Assembly (NCBI RefSeq): GCF_022760855.1
Contig: NZ_JAKTNR010000010.1
Span: 10,939 to 74,938 of the forward strand
Direction: 5' to 3'
DNA: 64,000 nucleotides
Source: Thermus albus
GTDB taxonomy: Bacteria > Deinococcota > Deinococci > Deinococcales > Thermaceae
This document shows, piece after piece, positions 31,604-41,440 of this stretch. The position numbers were made by a program, and so were the translations under genes. The notes beneath the pieces were generated by a model. The model saw only the letters and a list, made by a program, of their open reading frames with translations, searched no databases and had not been told where the DNA came from. Positions within the stretch are counted from its first letter, which is position 1; each line of letters begins with the position of its first letter.

Positions 31604-31867
31604 TTGGAGCGGCCCATTTACCGGATTCTGCACGTGATCTTCGCCCTGGGCCTGGCCCACGCCCTTTTTCTTCTGGGGCAGGAGGGGGTTAGGGCCTACC
31701 AGCTGGCCCAGGAAAGGGCTAGGCTAGAGGAGGCCTTGCGGCAGGCGGAGGCCCGGGTGGCCCGCCTCCAGGCCGAGGTGAAGGCGGCCAGGGATCCCGC
31801 CCACCTCGAGGCCCTGGTGCGCAGGTTGGGTTTTGTGCGGCAAGAGGAGATACTAAAGAGGCGATGA
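31604..31867 (+). CDS. FtsB/DivIC-type septum formation initiator
   Basis: An 87-residue bitopic membrane protein: a short cytoplasmic start, one TM segment (about 7-26, RILHVIFALGLAHALFLLG), then a coiled coil rich in Glu, Ala, Arg and Leu (LEEALRQAEARVARLQAEV), ending in LVRRLGFVRQEEI. This is the plan of FtsB/DivIC, which links FtsL and FtsQ at the division site. The TTG start at 31604 is set by the TATAAT promoter and GGAG just before it. It overlaps the next gene by 4 bases. Confidence 0.75.
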   Translation: MERPIYRILHVIFALGLAHALFLLGQEGVRAYQLAQERARLEEALRQAEARVARLQAEVKAARDPAHLEALVRRLGFVRQEEILKRR

Positions 31868-32121
31868 AGGAAGACCCGGCGACACTCTTTCTGGAGGACG
31901 AAGCCTTGACCGACGGCCTCACCGATGAGGAGGCGGAAGCCCTTCTCTCCTGGCTTTTGGACCTGGCACGGGAGGCCAGCCCTTCCCAGCTGGCCCACCT
32001 GAGAAGGCTTGGGCACGAGATCACGCGCCTTTCCCGCGACTATGGCCTGCCGGTGGAGGAGCTTATCGGCCTGGTGGAACTGGCCTGGGGGGAGGCGGAG
32101 GCCCCGGGCCTTCAGGCCTAA
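31864..32121 (+). CDS. Small acidic helical protein of unknown function
   Basis: 85 residues, acidic and helix-rich (LTDEEAEALLSWLLDLARE, HLRRLGHEITRLSRDYGLP, VEELIGLVELAWGEAEA), with no membrane segment. The ATG overlaps the FtsB-like stop (ATGA), so the two are co-translated, hinting at a cell-division link. Its 3' end overlaps the convergent LysR gene by 4 bases. I recognise no family. Confidence 0.65.
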   Translation: MKEDPATLFLEDEALTDGLTDEEAEALLSWLLDLAREASPSQLAHLRRLGHEITRLSRDYGLPVEELIGLVELAWGEAEAPGLQA

Positions 32122-32999
32122 AGGACCAAAGCCTTTAGGAGTGCCCGCACCTCCGAAAGCCTGGGGGGAGCGGGATGGGTGCGGTAGATGAGGGAAACCT
32201 GCAAGGCCGCCTCTTCCTCCAGGGGCTTAAGCACCACCCCGGGATGAGGAAAGACCCGGTAGGGAGCCAGGGTGAGGTAGACCCCCACCCCCGCCGCCAC
32301 CAGGCTTACCGCCTGGGAGAACCGGGCCACCTCCCGGACCACCTTAGGGGTGAAGCCTGCCTGCTGGAAGACCGCCATGAAGGCCTCGTGAAGGGGGGGT
32401 AGGACCTCCTTGGGGAGGAGGAGGAAAGGTTCCTCCCGCAAAGCCTTAAGGGGCACCCGTTTTCGGGAGGCCAAGGGGTGCCCCTCGGGCAGGGCTACCA
32501 CGATGGGCACCTGCAAAAGGGGTTCCTGGCCGATGGTAGGGTCCTCCACCCTAAGCCCTGCCAGGCCGTAGTCCAGCTGGCCCTCCTTGAGGGCCTTTAC
32601 CTGCTCAGGGGTGTGCATCTCTAGGATTTCCACCGGCTGGCCCAAGCCCCGGCGCAGGTGGTCCAAAAGGGGCATGAGGTCGGGAAGGAGGTTTTCCGGC
32701 ACCCCGAAGCGGAGCTCCCCAAGGTAGTCCTTCCCGGGCTGGCCCCGCCCTGCTTGGCGCACCTGCTCTTTTAGGGCCTCCACCTCCGCCAACAGCCGCT
32801 TGCCTTCCCGCTGCAGCACCTCCCCCGCCGGGGTAAGGCGGAAGGGTCTGCGCTCAAGAAGCTTGACGCCTAGAGCCTTCTCCAAGGCCTGGATGTGCTG
32901 GGAAAGGGCGGGCTGGGAAAGGTAGGCCTTCTCCGCAGCCCGGTGGAAGTTCCCTTCCTCGGCCAGAAGAAGGAAAAGCCGCAGGCGGCGCAGGTCCAT
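32118..32999 (-). CDS. LysR-family transcriptional regulator
   Basis: 293 residues. The N-terminal helix-turn-helix is typical (LRLFLLLAEEGNFHRAAEKA, LSQPALSQHIQALEKALG, LLERRPFRLTPAGE), followed by a two-lobed effector domain with LRFGVPENLLPDLMP, DYGLAGLRVEDP and AAGVGVYLTLAPYRV. It is divergent from aceEF with 114 bases between and an operator-like palindrome right at its start codon, so it probably controls itself and may regulate pyruvate dehydrogenase. The effector is unknown. Confidence 0.9.
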   Translation of the reverse strand: MDLRRLRLFLLLAEEGNFHRAAEKAYLSQPALSQHIQALEKALGVKLLERRPFRLTPAGEVLQREGKRLLAEVEALKEQVRQAGRGQPGKDYLGELRFGVPENLLPDLMPLLDHLRRGLGQPVEILEMHTPEQVKALKEGQLDYGLAGLRVEDPTIGQEPLLQVPIVVALPEGHPLASRKRVPLKALREEPFLLLPKEVLPPLHEAFMAVFQQAGFTPKVVREVARFSQAVSLVAAGVGVYLTLAPYRVFPHPGVVLKPLEEEAALQVSLIYRTHPAPPRLSEVRALLKALVL

Positions 33000-33017
33000 G
33001 ATAAGGCTAGCTTATCA
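32999..33017. promoter_or_regulatory. Operator-like palindrome at the LysR start
   Basis: TGATAAG, five bases, CTTATCA: perfect 7-bp arms. It contains the T-N11-A core (TAAGGCTAGCTTA) of LysR-type sites and overlaps the 5' edge of the lysR start codon, in the divergent region with aceE. Confidence 0.65.
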
Positions 33018-33092
33018 TTAAGCTCCAGGCTTTTCTATTGGACAAAGGGTCGCCTCTGCCCCAAACTGGGAAGAGGAGTCGGTGTAGTGTAG

Positions 33093-33104
33093 TTTTGCGC
33101 AAAA
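33093..33104. promoter_or_regulatory. Palindrome TTTTGCGCAAAA before aceE
   Basis: A perfect 12-base palindrome 9 bases before the aceE start, immediately upstream of the GGGGGG ribosome site. A protein bound here would block transcription or translation of aceE. Which regulator, if any, is unknown. Confidence 0.4.
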
Positions 33105-33113
33105 GGGGGGAAG

Positions 33114-35852
33114 ATGACGGAGGATGTGCTCAAGGAAGCCCTAGAGGCCCTTTCCCCAGAGGAACTGGCCCGGCTTAAGGAGGAGGAGAACCGGGAGTGG
33201 CGGGAGTCTTTGGAGTATGTGCTCCGGGTGGAGGGGTTTGCCCGGGTGGAGGAGCTTTTGCGCCTATTGGACGAGTTTCTCTACCTGGCGGGCTACACCC
33301 CTGCAAACCGCCTCTCCACCCCTTACCTCAACACCATCCCCAAGGAAAAGGAGCCTCCTTACCCAGGGGACCTAGATCTGGAAAGGCGCATCGCCAACAT
33401 CCTGCGCTGGAACGCGGCCATGATGGTGGCCCGGGCCAACAAGAAGGCGGATGGGATCGGAGGGCATATCTCCACCTACGCCTCCATCGCGGAGCTGTAC
33501 GAGGTGGGCTTCAACCACTTCTTCCGCGGGCCCGAGGCGGGGTTGGACCGGGATTTGGTCTTCTTCCAGGGGCACTCCTCCCCTGGCATCTACGCCCGGG
33601 CCTTCCTGGAAGGGAGGTTAAGCGAAGCGGACCTGGAGAACTTCCGCCGGGAGGTGCACCCTCCGGTGCCGGGTGGCCGGGGGCTTTCCAGCTATCCCCA
33701 TCCCTGGCTGATGCCGGACTTCTGGGAGTTCCCCACGGTCAGCATGGGCCTTGGCCCCATCCAGGCCATCTACCAGGCCCGTTTCATGCGCTACCTGGAG
33801 GACCGGGGCCTGAAGCCCAGGAGCACCGCCAAGGTCTGGGCCTTCTTGGGGGACGGGGAGCACGACGAACCGGAGACCGTGGGAGCTTTGCACCTGGCGG
33901 CCCGGGAGGGACTGGACAACCTCATCTTCGTGGTGAACGCCAACCTGCAGCGCCTGGATGGGCCCGTGCGGGGCAACTCCAAGATCATCCAGGAGCTGGA
34001 AAGGCTGTATAGGGGTGCGGGCTGGTGGGTGATCAAGATGGTCTGGGGTTCCGCCTGGGACCGGCTCCTGGCCAAGGATCAGGAGGGCCACCTCCTGAGG
34101 CGCTTTGAGGCCCTGGTGGACGGGGAGTCGCAGCGCTATGCCGCCTTTGGGGCCAAGGAGCTCAGGGAGCGCTTCTTCAACACCCCCGAGCTCAAGCGGC
34201 TCATCGAGGGGATGACGGACGAGGAGCTGGATGAGCTCACCCGTAGCCGGGGTGGGCACGACTTGGTGAAGATCCATGCCGCCTACAAGGCGGCGGTGGA
34301 GCACAGGGGAAGCCCGGTGGTTATCCTGGCCCGCACCATCAAGGGCTACGGCATGGGGCCCACCGCCATGGCCAAGAACGTGGCCCACCAGGTGAAGAAG
34401 CTCACCGAGGAGGACCTAAAGGAGGCGCGCTCCTTTTTGGGCATCCCCATCCCCGAGGAAAGGCTATCGGAGCTTCCCTACTACCACCCGGGGCCGGACT
34501 CTCCCGAGGTGAAATACCTCCTAGAACGTAGGAAGGCCCTGGGGGGCTTTGTCCCCGAGCGCCGGGTACGGTTTACCGGGGGCCTGGGTCAGCTGGAAGG
34601 TTATCTGGAGGTGCCGGGGGAGGAGTTCTTCCAGGAGTTCTACGAGGGCACGGGGGGGCGGGAGATCTCCACCACCATGGCCTTCGTGCGCATCCTGGCC
34701 AAGCTCCTGCGCCACCCCAAGATCGGGAAACTCATCGTGCCCATTGTGCCCGACGAGGCTCGCACCTTCGGCATGGAGGCCCTGATCGCCCAGGTGGGCA
34801 TCTACTCCCCGCAGGGGCAGCTTTACATCCCGGTGGATGCCGGCACCCTCACCGCCTACAAGGAGAGCAAGGAGGGGCAGATCCTGGAGGAGGGGATCAC
34901 CGAAGCCGGGGCCATGGCGGACTTCATCGCCGCCGGCACCGCCTACGCCCACTGGGGCATCTCCACCATCCCCTTCCTCATCACCTACTCCATGTTTGGC
35001 CTGCAGCGTATCGGGGACCTGGTCTGGGCGGCCGCCGACCAGCGCGCCAAAGGTTTTATCCTAGGGGCCACGGCGGGGCGGACTACCCTGGAGGGGGAAG
35101 GCCTGCAGCACCAGGATGGGCAGAGCCAGGTCTACGCCCTGGCTGCCCCCAACCTGCTGGTTTATGACCCCGCCTTCGCTCATGAGCTGGCGGTGATCCT
35201 CGAGGACGGCCTAAGGCGCATGTACCAAAAGGGGGAGGATGTCTTCTACTACCTCACCATTGAGAACGAGAACTACCCCCACCCCCCCATGCCCGGGCCC
35301 CGGGAGAAGGTGAAGGAGGGGATCCTGAAGGGCCTCTATCTTTTCCGCCCCGGGGAGGGGGAAGGCCCCCGGGTCCAACTTCTGGGTTCCGGGCCCATCC
35401 TGCCCCAGGCGGCGAAGGCCCAGGAGTTGCTGAAGGGCTACGGGGTGGTGGCGGATGTCTGGAGCGCCACCAGCTACAAGGCTCTCTACTACGATGCCAT
35501 TGAGGCGGAAAGGGAGCGCAGGCTTTTGGGGAAGGCCCGGAGGCCCTATGTGGCCGAGGTCTTGGAAGGCCACGAGGGCCCGGTGGTGGCCGCCAGCGAT
35601 TACCTCAAGGCCCTGCCCAACCTCATAAGGGGGTACTTGGACCGGCCCTTCTGCGCCTTGGGCACCGATGGCTTTGGCCGCTCGGATACCCGGGAGGCCC
35701 TAAGGGACTTCTTTGAGGTGGATGCCCGGCACATCGCTTACGCCGCCCTTGTTCTCCTGGCTGAGGAAGGCCAGGTGCCGGCTAAGGTCTTGGCCAAAGC
35801 GCGGAAGGAGCTGGGGCTTGAGCTAAGGGAGACCCCGCCCCACCGGAGGTAG
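33114..35852 (+). CDS. aceE: Pyruvate dehydrogenase E1 component, homodimeric type
   Basis: A 912-residue thiamine diphosphate enzyme that decarboxylates pyruvate and passes the acetyl group to E2 lipoyl domains. The ThDP motif runs [20 protein letters not shown] to [58 protein letters not shown] and [16 protein letters not shown] are typical of AceE rather than the alpha2beta2 E1. Length is normal. It is followed by aceF after 20 bases. No lpd (E3) gene is in the window, so E3 must come from elsewhere. Confidence 0.96.
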   Translation: MTEDVLKEALEALSPEELARLKEEENREWRESLEYVLRVEGFARVEELLRLLDEFLYLAGYTPANRLSTPYLNTIPKEKEPPYPGDLDLERRIANILRWNAAMMVARANKKADGIGGHISTYASIAELYEVGFNHFFRGPEAGLDRDLVFFQGHSSPGIYARAFLEGRLSEADLENFRREVHPPVPGGRGLSSYPHPWLMPDFWEFPTVSMGLGPIQAIYQARFMRYLEDRGLKPRSTAKVWAFLGDGEHDEPETVGALHLAAREGLDNLIFVVNANLQRLDGPVRGNSKIIQELERLYRGAGWWVIKMVWGSAWDRLLAKDQEGHLLRRFEALVDGESQRYAAFGAKELRERFFNTPELKRLIEGMTDEELDELTRSRGGHDLVKIHAAYKAAVEHRGSPVVILARTIKGYGMGPTAMAKNVAHQVKKLTEEDLKEARSFLGIPIPEERLSELPYYHPGPDSPEVKYLLERRKALGGFVPERRVRFTGGLGQLEGYLEVPGEEFFQEFYEGTGGREISTTMAFVRILAKLLRHPKIGKLIVPIVPDEARTFGMEALIAQVGIYSPQGQLYIPVDAGTLTAYKESKEGQILEEGITEAGAMADFIAAGTAYAHWGISTIPFLITYSMFGLQRIGDLVWAAADQRAKGFILGATAGRTTLEGEGLQHQDGQSQVYALAAPNLLVYDPAFAHELAVILEDGLRRMYQKGEDVFYYLTIENENYPHPPMPGPREKVKEGILKGLYLFRPGEGEGPRVQLLGSGPILPQAAKAQELLKGYGVVADVWSATSYKALYYDAIEAERERRLLGKARRPYVAEVLEGHEGPVVAASDYLKALPNLIRGYLDRPFCALGTDGFGRSDTREALRDFFEVDARHIAYAALVLLAEEGQVPAKVLAKARKELGLELRETPPHRR

Positions 35853-35872
35853 GGGGTATTCTGGAGGGCAGG

Positions 35873-37123
35873 ATGGAGCTAAAGCTTCCCGAACTGGGCG
35901 ACAACGTGAGCGCGGCCACCGTGGTGGGGGTGCTGGTGCAGGAGGGGGACCGGGTGGCCCCCGGCCAGCCCCTTTTGGAGCTGGAAACCGACAAGGCGGT
36001 GATGGAGGTGCCCGCGGAGGCGGGCGGGGTGGTGAAGCGGGTTTTGGTGAAGGTGGGGGACGAGGTACGCCCGGGGCAGCCCTTCTTGGAGCTGGAGGCG
36101 GGGGAGGTGGCGGCCCCCTTGTCCCAGGAGGCTCCCACCCCACCTAAGGAAGAGGTCCAGCCCGCGCCTTCCCCAGGGGTCCCGAGCCCTGCCCCAGCCC
36201 CGGTAGGGCAGGAGGAAGGCCGGCTCATCCCCGCCGCTCCCTCGGTGCGGCGCTTGGCCCGGGAGCTTGGGGTGGACATCCGCCAGGTGCGGGGCACGGG
36301 CCTTGCGGGGCGGATCACCGCCGAGGATGTGAGGCGGGCGGCGGGGTTGGCCCAGCCCCCCGTGGCCCTCGAGGCCCCACCGCCCCCAAGCCCCAAGCTC
36401 CCTGACTTTAGCAAGTGGGGTCCGGTGCGCACCGAGCCCATGAGCGGGGTGCGGAAGGCCACCCTGCGGGCCATGGCCCAGGCCTGGGCCCAGGTGCCCA
36501 TGGTCACCCACTTTGACGAGGCGGACATCACCGAGCTGGAAGCCCTAAGGAAGCGCTACGCCAAAAGGGCGGAGGAACGGGGCTTTAGGCTCACCCTCAC
36601 CGCCTTCCTCCTTAAGGCCTTGGCCCTGACCCTGAAGGCCTTCCCCAAGTTCAACGCTTCCCTGGACCCGGAAAAGGGGGAGGTCATCTACAAGGACTAC
36701 GTTCACATCGGGGTGGCGGTGGACACCCCCTTTGGCCTCCTGGTGCCGGTGATCCGGAATGTGGAGCAAAAGGGGGTCCTGCGCCTAGCCCAGGAGCTCC
36801 AGGAGGTTTCCGAAAAGGCCCGGGAAAGGAAGCTTTCCCCCGAGGAGATGCAAGGGGGCACCTTCAGCCTCTCCAACCTGGGGGGGATTGGCGGGGTGGG
36901 CTTCACCCCCATCGTCAACTGGCCCGAGGTGGCCATTCTTGGGGTTTCCCGCTCACAGATGAAGCCGGTGTGGGATCCGGAGAAGGAGGCTTTCCAGCCC
37001 CGCCTCATCATGCCCTACGCCCTCACCTATGACCACCGCCTTATAGACGGGGCTGAGGCGGCCCGCTTCTGCCGGCATCTGGCCGCGCTTTTGCAGGATC
37101 CTTTGGGCTTGGCCCTGGAGTAG
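35873..37123 (+). CDS. aceF: Dihydrolipoamide acetyltransferase (E2) of pyruvate dehydrogenase
   Basis: 416 residues. One lipoyl domain (1-75) with Lys41 in [13 protein letters not shown], a Pro/Ala/Glu linker, a peripheral-subunit-binding domain at about 120-157 ([31 protein letters not shown]) and the acyltransferase core with the catalytic His388 in [14 protein letters not shown]. It transfers acetyl from E1 to CoA and forms the complex core. Only one lipoyl domain is present, fewer than the three of E. coli. GGAGGGCAGG precedes the ATG. Confidence 0.95.
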   Translation: MELKLPELGDNVSAATVVGVLVQEGDRVAPGQPLLELETDKAVMEVPAEAGGVVKRVLVKVGDEVRPGQPFLELEAGEVAAPLSQEAPTPPKEEVQPAPSPGVPSPAPAPVGQEEGRLIPAAPSVRRLARELGVDIRQVRGTGLAGRITAEDVRRAAGLAQPPVALEAPPPPSPKLPDFSKWGPVRTEPMSGVRKATLRAMAQAWAQVPMVTHFDEADITELEALRKRYAKRAEERGFRLTLTAFLLKALALTLKAFPKFNASLDPEKGEVIYKDYVHIGVAVDTPFGLLVPVIRNVEQKGVLRLAQELQEVSEKARERKLSPEEMQGGTFSLSNLGGIGGVGFTPIVNWPEVAILGVSRSQMKPVWDPEKEAFQPRLIMPYALTYDHRLIDGAEAARFCRHLAALLQDPLGLALE

Positions 37124-37149
37124 GGGGTGCCCGGCTTCGGGTTCTCGTG

Positions 37150-37155
37150 TAGTAT
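37150..37155 (+). promoter_or_regulatory. -10 element of a leaderless promoter (hemC)
   Basis: TAGTAT ends 8 bases before the hemC ATG, 27 bases after the aceF stop. No clear -35. Confidence 0.5.
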
Positions 37156-37163
37156 GGGAAAGT

Positions 37164-38069
37164 ATGCGCGTCATCGTGGTGGGAACCCGGGGCAGCGCCT
37201 TGGCCCTGGCCCAGACCCGCTTTGTGGTGGAGCGTCTTAAGGAAAGCTGGCCCGAGGCGGAGTTCAAGGTGAAAACCATCAAGACCCGGGGGGACCAGGG
37301 GGCAAGCCCCCTGGAGCAGGCCATCTTTGTTAAGGAGTTGCAGGAGGCCCTCCTTTCCCGGGAGATTGACATCGCCGTGCACTCCCTGAAGGACCTCCCC
37401 ACGGAGGAACCCCCGGGGCTTAAGATCGCCGCCATACCCCGCAGGCAGGACCCCCGGGATGCCTTTTTGGGCAAGGTGTATAAGCGCCTCGAGGACCTTC
37501 CCCAAGGCGCCGTGGTGGGTACCAGCTCCGTAAGGCGCAAGGCCCAGCTTTTGGCCCACCGGCCGGACCTGGTGGTAAAGGACCTCAGGGGCAATGTGGA
37601 CACCCGCCTGGCGGCCTTGGGCAATGGGGAGTACGACGGGATCATCCTGGCGGCGGCGGGGCTCATCCGGCTGGACTTGCGCAACCGCATAGACCAGTTC
37701 CTGGAACCCGAGGTGATGCTTCCCGCCCCTGGCCAAGGGGCCTTGGCCCTGGAGGTGCGGGTGGGGGATGACCTGGCGGAGGAGCTTTGCTATGCCCTCC
37801 ACCACCACCCCTCCCACGACCGGGTACGGGCGGAGCGGGCCTTTTTAAAGGGCCTGGGGGCCGGGTGCCTGGCCCCGGTGGGGGCCCTGGCCCAGGTGGC
37901 GGAGGACGGCACCCTCCTTCTGGAGGGGATGGTCCTCACCCCCGACGGCAAGAGCTTTATCCGGGCGGAGATTGAAGGCGACGCTTCCGAGGCCGAGGAG
38001 CTGGGCCTGGAGCTGGCCCAGGACGTGCTGGAGCAGGGCGGGCGGGAGATTTTGGCCCAAACCCGATAG
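37164..38069 (+). CDS. hemC: Porphobilinogen deaminase (hydroxymethylbilane synthase)
   Basis: A 301-residue enzyme that joins four porphobilinogens into hydroxymethylbilane in haem synthesis. Conserved parts: [93 protein letters not shown] and the cofactor-binding Cys235 in [12 protein letters not shown]. All catalytic residues (Asp in DLPTE, the Arg set) are present. No other haem genes flank it. Confidence 0.96.
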   Translation: MRVIVVGTRGSALALAQTRFVVERLKESWPEAEFKVKTIKTRGDQGASPLEQAIFVKELQEALLSREIDIAVHSLKDLPTEEPPGLKIAAIPRRQDPRDAFLGKVYKRLEDLPQGAVVGTSSVRRKAQLLAHRPDLVVKDLRGNVDTRLAALGNGEYDGIILAAAGLIRLDLRNRIDQFLEPEVMLPAPGQGALALEVRVGDDLAEELCYALHHHPSHDRVRAERAFLKGLGAGCLAPVGALAQVAEDGTLLLEGMVLTPDGKSFIRAEIEGDASEAEELGLELAQDVLEQGGREILAQTR

Positions 38070-38098
38070 GATTGCTGGAGTTTCCCCCTGGCCTGGGG

Positions 38099-38104
38099 TA
38101 TAGT
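38099..38104 (+). promoter_or_regulatory. -10 element before the second Fur-family gene
   Basis: TATAGT ends 7 bases before the ATG at 38112; a probable leaderless promoter serving fur2 and folC. Confidence 0.55.
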
Positions 38105-38111
38105 GGGGTAG

Positions 38112-38507
38112 ATGGCGCTTAAGCGCTTGACCCGCCAACGCAAGGCTGTCTTGGAGGTGGTGAGGAAGGCCCATAACCACCCCGATGCCGCTTGGATCTA
38201 CCAGGAGGTGCGCAAGGTGGTGCCCAAGGTAAGCCTGGGGACCATCTACCGCACCCTCGAGGCCCTGGTGGAGGAGGGCTACCTTATCCCCATCACCAAG
38301 GCCGGGGAGGCCACCCGCTACGACGCCAACCTGCACCCCCACCTGCACCTGGTCTGCGAGAGGTGTGGGGAAATCGTGGACCTGGAGGTGCCCCTTCCCG
38401 ACCTTCTCGCCCCCGTTCAGGAGGCCTATCCCCAGTTGGAGGTAAGGGGGGTGGAGGTGACCTATAGGGGCCTTTGCCCCGCCTGCAAGGCGGCCCTTAA
38501 AGGGTAG
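38112..38507 (+). CDS. Fur-family metal-responsive regulator (second copy)
   Basis: 131 residues, shorter than the copy at 31 kb. The winged helix has LTRQRKAVLEVVRKAHNHPDA and VSLGTIYRTLEALVEEGYL; the metal domain has LHPHLHLVCERCGEIVDLE and CPACK. It is closer to PerR or generic Fur in length. The stop TAG is followed at once by the folC ATG, so the two are co-transcribed. Likely targets nearby include the orphan metal-binding protein and Nramp genes, but this is not shown. Confidence 0.9.
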   Translation: MALKRLTRQRKAVLEVVRKAHNHPDAAWIYQEVRKVVPKVSLGTIYRTLEALVEEGYLIPITKAGEATRYDANLHPHLHLVCERCGEIVDLEVPLPDLLAPVQEAYPQLEVRGVEVTYRGLCPACKAALKG

Positions 38508-39749
38508 ATGGATCCCTTGGCCTGGCTTTACGCCCGGCAGGGCCAGGTGAAGCCTGGCCTGGAACGCATCCGAGCCCTCCTGGCCCGCCTGGGCAACCCC
38601 CAGGAGGCCTACCCCGTGGCCCTCATCGGGGGAACCAACGGCAAGGGCACCACCGCCCGGGCCCTGGCGGCGATCCTGGAGGAAACGGGTTTAAGGGTAG
38701 GGCTTTACACCAGCCCCCACCTGGTGGACTTCCGGGAGCGCGTGGCCGTCCAGGGCCAGCTTCTTTCGGAGGCGATGCTGTTGGCCCTTTTGGAAGAGGT
38801 CCGTCCCCACGCGGAGGCTTTAGAGGCCAGTTTTTTTGAGGTGGCCACCGCCCTCGCCCTCCTTCACTTTGCCCAGGAGGGGGTGGAGTTTGCGGTGCTG
38901 GAGGTGGGCCTCGGGGGGCGTTGGGATGCCACCAACGCGGCCGATCCCCACCTTTGCGTGGTCACCAACATCGGTCACGACCATTTGGAGATCCTGGGTC
39001 CCACCCTAAAGGACGTGGCCCGGGAGAAGGCGGGTATCTTCCGCAAAGGGGTGCCGGCCCTCACCGCCGCTAAGGGGGAGGGGCTTGGGGAGCTGAAGGC
39101 CCAGGCGGAGGATTTGGGCACGCCCCTTTGGGTCTTGGGGGAAGAATTCGACCTGGAAGGGGTGGAGGCCTGGGAAGGGGGCATCGCCTTTCGCTTGCGG
39201 CTAAAAGGGGAGGAAAGGCCCTTTAAAAGCCGGCTTTTAGGCCCCCACCAGGCGGAGAATCTGGCTTTGGCCGCGGTGGGAGGGAGGCTCCTTGGGGCCA
39301 GTTGGGAAGCGGTGGCAAGGGGCCTTTCCCGGGTGGAAAACCCTGGCCGTCTGGAGCGCCTCCCATGGCCTGGGGGAAGGGAGCTTATTTTGGATGGGGC
39401 CCATAACCCGGAAGGGGCTTGGGCCTTGCGGGAAGCTTTGCGTTTTCACGGGCTTTTGCCCGCGGTCTTGGTGCTGGGCTTCAGCCGGGAGAAGGACCAC
39501 CGGGCCATGGCCGAGGCCCTTGGGGGATTGGGGCCGGTGGTCCTCACCCGCTACGCTTCCCCTAGGAGCCAAGACCCCAAGGCCCTTCTCCCCCTTTTCC
39601 CCGGGGCCCTGGTGGAGGAGGATCCCCTGAAGGCCTTGGAAAAGGCCTTGGCCCTGGAGGACCGGGTGGTGGTGGCGGGAAGCCTGTATCTGGTGGGGGA
39701 GGTGAAGCGGGCCCTTTTGGGGCTTCCCCCGGAGGAAAGGTGGCAATAG
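38508..39749 (+). CDS. folC: Folylpolyglutamate synthase / dihydrofolate synthase
   Basis: A 413-residue Mur-ligase-fold enzyme that adds glutamate to folates, and in bacteria often also to dihydropteroate. The P-loop is LIGGTNGKGTTARALA. GLYTSPHLVDFRERV, FFEVATALALLHFA, EVGLGGRWDATNA, NIGHDHLEILG and EKAGIFRKGVPA are FolC hallmarks, and LDGAHNPEGAWAL marks the C-terminal domain. Length is normal. It has no leader of its own, starting directly after the Fur-family gene. Confidence 0.95.
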   Translation: MDPLAWLYARQGQVKPGLERIRALLARLGNPQEAYPVALIGGTNGKGTTARALAAILEETGLRVGLYTSPHLVDFRERVAVQGQLLSEAMLLALLEEVRPHAEALEASFFEVATALALLHFAQEGVEFAVLEVGLGGRWDATNAADPHLCVVTNIGHDHLEILGPTLKDVAREKAGIFRKGVPALTAAKGEGLGELKAQAEDLGTPLWVLGEEFDLEGVEAWEGGIAFRLRLKGEERPFKSRLLGPHQAENLALAAVGGRLLGASWEAVARGLSRVENPGRLERLPWPGGRELILDGAHNPEGAWALREALRFHGLLPAVLVLGFSREKDHRAMAEALGGLGPVVLTRYASPRSQDPKALLPLFPGALVEEDPLKALEKALALEDRVVVAGSLYLVGEVKRALLGLPPEERWQ

Positions 39750-39811
39750 GGCGGCCCCGTCCTGGGCACCCCGGCGGATCCTGCGGCTTGGTTGGCGGGC
39801 AGGGAGAAAGC

Positions 39812-40942
39812 TCAATCCAAGGCTTCTTTTAGGATGCGGGCGGCTTCCAGAAGCTTCTCCACGGGCTGCACCAGAGCCAGGCGCACATGCCCTTTCCCGC
39901 CGGGGCCAAACCCCCTCCCTGGGGCCACGGCCACGCCCCGCTCCACCAGGCTTAGGGCGAACTCCAGGTCGTCCACGCCTTGGGGAAGCTTCCCCCAAAG
40001 GTACATGGTGGCCTTGGGGGGGAGGAGGTCCAGCGCTCCCTTCAGGGCTTCCGCCATGGTTAAGGCCCTTTGCTGATACACCTGGGCGAAGCCCTGGGTC
40101 ACCTCCCTGGGGGTCTTGAGGGCGGCGACCCCCATGCGCAGGATACCGGCATACTGGTTGAAGTCTATGACCCCCTTGACCCTTTCCAGCCGGGCGATGG
40201 CTTCCTCGCTCCCCAGGGCGAAGCCCAGGCGGAAGCCCGCCAGGTGGTAGCTTTTGGAGAGGCTAAAGAGCTCCGCCACCCGCTCCCGGCCTCCGGGAAG
40301 GGCCAAGGGGGAAGGGGCCTCGCCCTCGTACACCTGGTCCACATAGGGGTTGTCGTGGACCAGCCATAGGCGATGTTTTTCCGCTAAGGCCAAGGCCTCC
40401 TCAAAGTAACCCCAGTCCGCCAGGGCTCCCGTGGGGTTGTTGGGGTAGTTGAGGAGAAGGACCTTGGCCTCCTTCCAGACCTCTTCCGGCACCCGGGAGA
40501 GATCCGCCAGGCCGTCCTCCCGTAAGGGGATGAGGAAGGTCCTTAAGGAGGCCACCCGGGCGGCGCCGAAGTAGCTGGGGTAGGCCACCTCGGGGAGAAG
40601 GAGGAGGTCTTGGGGTTCGGTGAGGGCCAGAAGGAGATGGGCCAGGCCCTCCTGGCTTCCGATCAAGGCCAGGGCTTCCCGGCCGGGGTCCAGGCGTACC
40701 CCGTAACGGTCCTGGTACCAGCGGGTGGCCTCCTGCAAGAAGGGAAGGGTGCAGCTTTTCAGGCAGTAGCCGTAGGTGCTGGGGTCGGAAAGGGCCTCCC
40801 TTAGGGCCTCTATGGGCCCCGGTGGCGGCAGAAGGTCGCTGGAGCCGATGGAGAGGTCTATGAGCTTTAGCCCCTTTTCCCGGGCCTTACTCTTGGCCTC
40901 GTCCACCACCAGGAAGACCGAGGCCTCAGGGACCCTACTCAT
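39812..40942 (-). CDS. PLP-dependent aminotransferase, class I/II
   Basis: 376 residues with the fold-type I aminotransferase pattern: IDLSIGSSDLLPPP, GSQEGLAHLLLALT, NYPNNPTGALADW, VHDNPYVDQVY and the PLP lysine in SLSKSYHLAGFRLGFA. The C-terminal Arg (HVRLALVQ) should bind the substrate carboxylate. It resembles the LL-diaminopimelate / aspartate / alanine group, but the exact amino donor is uncertain. It overlaps the Mog-type gene by 8 bases, an unexpected partner. Confidence 0.85.
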   Translation of the reverse strand: MSRVPEASVFLVVDEAKSKAREKGLKLIDLSIGSSDLLPPPGPIEALREALSDPSTYGYCLKSCTLPFLQEATRWYQDRYGVRLDPGREALALIGSQEGLAHLLLALTEPQDLLLLPEVAYPSYFGAARVASLRTFLIPLREDGLADLSRVPEEVWKEAKVLLLNYPNNPTGALADWGYFEEALALAEKHRLWLVHDNPYVDQVYEGEAPSPLALPGGRERVAELFSLSKSYHLAGFRLGFALGSEEAIARLERVKGVIDFNQYAGILRMGVAALKTPREVTQGFAQVYQQRALTMAEALKGALDLLPPKATMYLWGKLPQGVDDLEFALSLVERGVAVAPGRGFGPGGKGHVRLALVQPVEKLLEAARILKEALD

Positions 40943-41429
40943 GGTGCCCCTCCCGCCAGACCTTGCCGGTGATGAGGCTTAGGGCGTGGGGCAGGACGGG
41001 AAGCACCGCCTCCAGGGATTCCCGGGCCCCCTTGGGGCTTCCCGGCAGGTTCAGGATGAGGCTTTTCCCCCTTACCCCCGCAAGGCCCCGGGAGAGGGCG
41101 GCCATGGGGGTTTTCGCCAATCCCTTAAGGCGCATGAGCTCGGCAAGGCCCGGCACCTCCTTGTCCAGGAGCTCCCGGGTGGCCTCGGGGGTCTTGTCCC
41201 TGGGGGCTAGGCCCGTGCCCCCGTTGGTAAGGATGAGGTCCAAGCCCTCCCGGTCGGCCCAAAGCCGGATGACCTTCTTGATGAGGGGGGGCTCGTCGGG
41301 GACCATCTCGTAGGCCGCCACCTCAAAGGGCCCTCCTTTTAAGGCCTCGCGGATGGCCAGGTGGGTGGTGTCCTCCCGCTCCCCCCTATAGCCCTTATCG
41401 GACACGGTTAGGATGCCCACGCGGAACAT
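40935..41429 (-). CDS. Molybdenum cofactor biosynthesis protein, MoaB/Mog family
   Basis: 164 residues of the molybdopterin-binding fold: VGILTVSDKGYRGEREDTT, LILTNGGTGLAPRDKTPEAT and LILNLPGSPKGARESLEAVLP. The family adenylylates molybdopterin before metal insertion. It could support the molybdopterin oxidoreductase gene at 49.9-51.9 kb. It is upstream of, and overlaps, the aminotransferase gene. Confidence 0.92.
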   Translation of the reverse strand: MFRVGILTVSDKGYRGEREDTTHLAIREALKGGPFEVAAYEMVPDEPPLIKKVIRLWADREGLDLILTNGGTGLAPRDKTPEATRELLDKEVPGLAELMRLKGLAKTPMAALSRGLAGVRGKSLILNLPGSPKGARESLEAVLPVLPHALSLITGKVWREGHHE

Positions 41430-41440
41430 TTGTCTAGAGC

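Noticed and set aside
31436-31660. 75-residue N-terminal extension of the first Fur-family protein
   Set aside because: It would span the clear TTGCAT/TATACT promoter and the divergent ftsB-like start; the family begins at MPRMKEKENYR.
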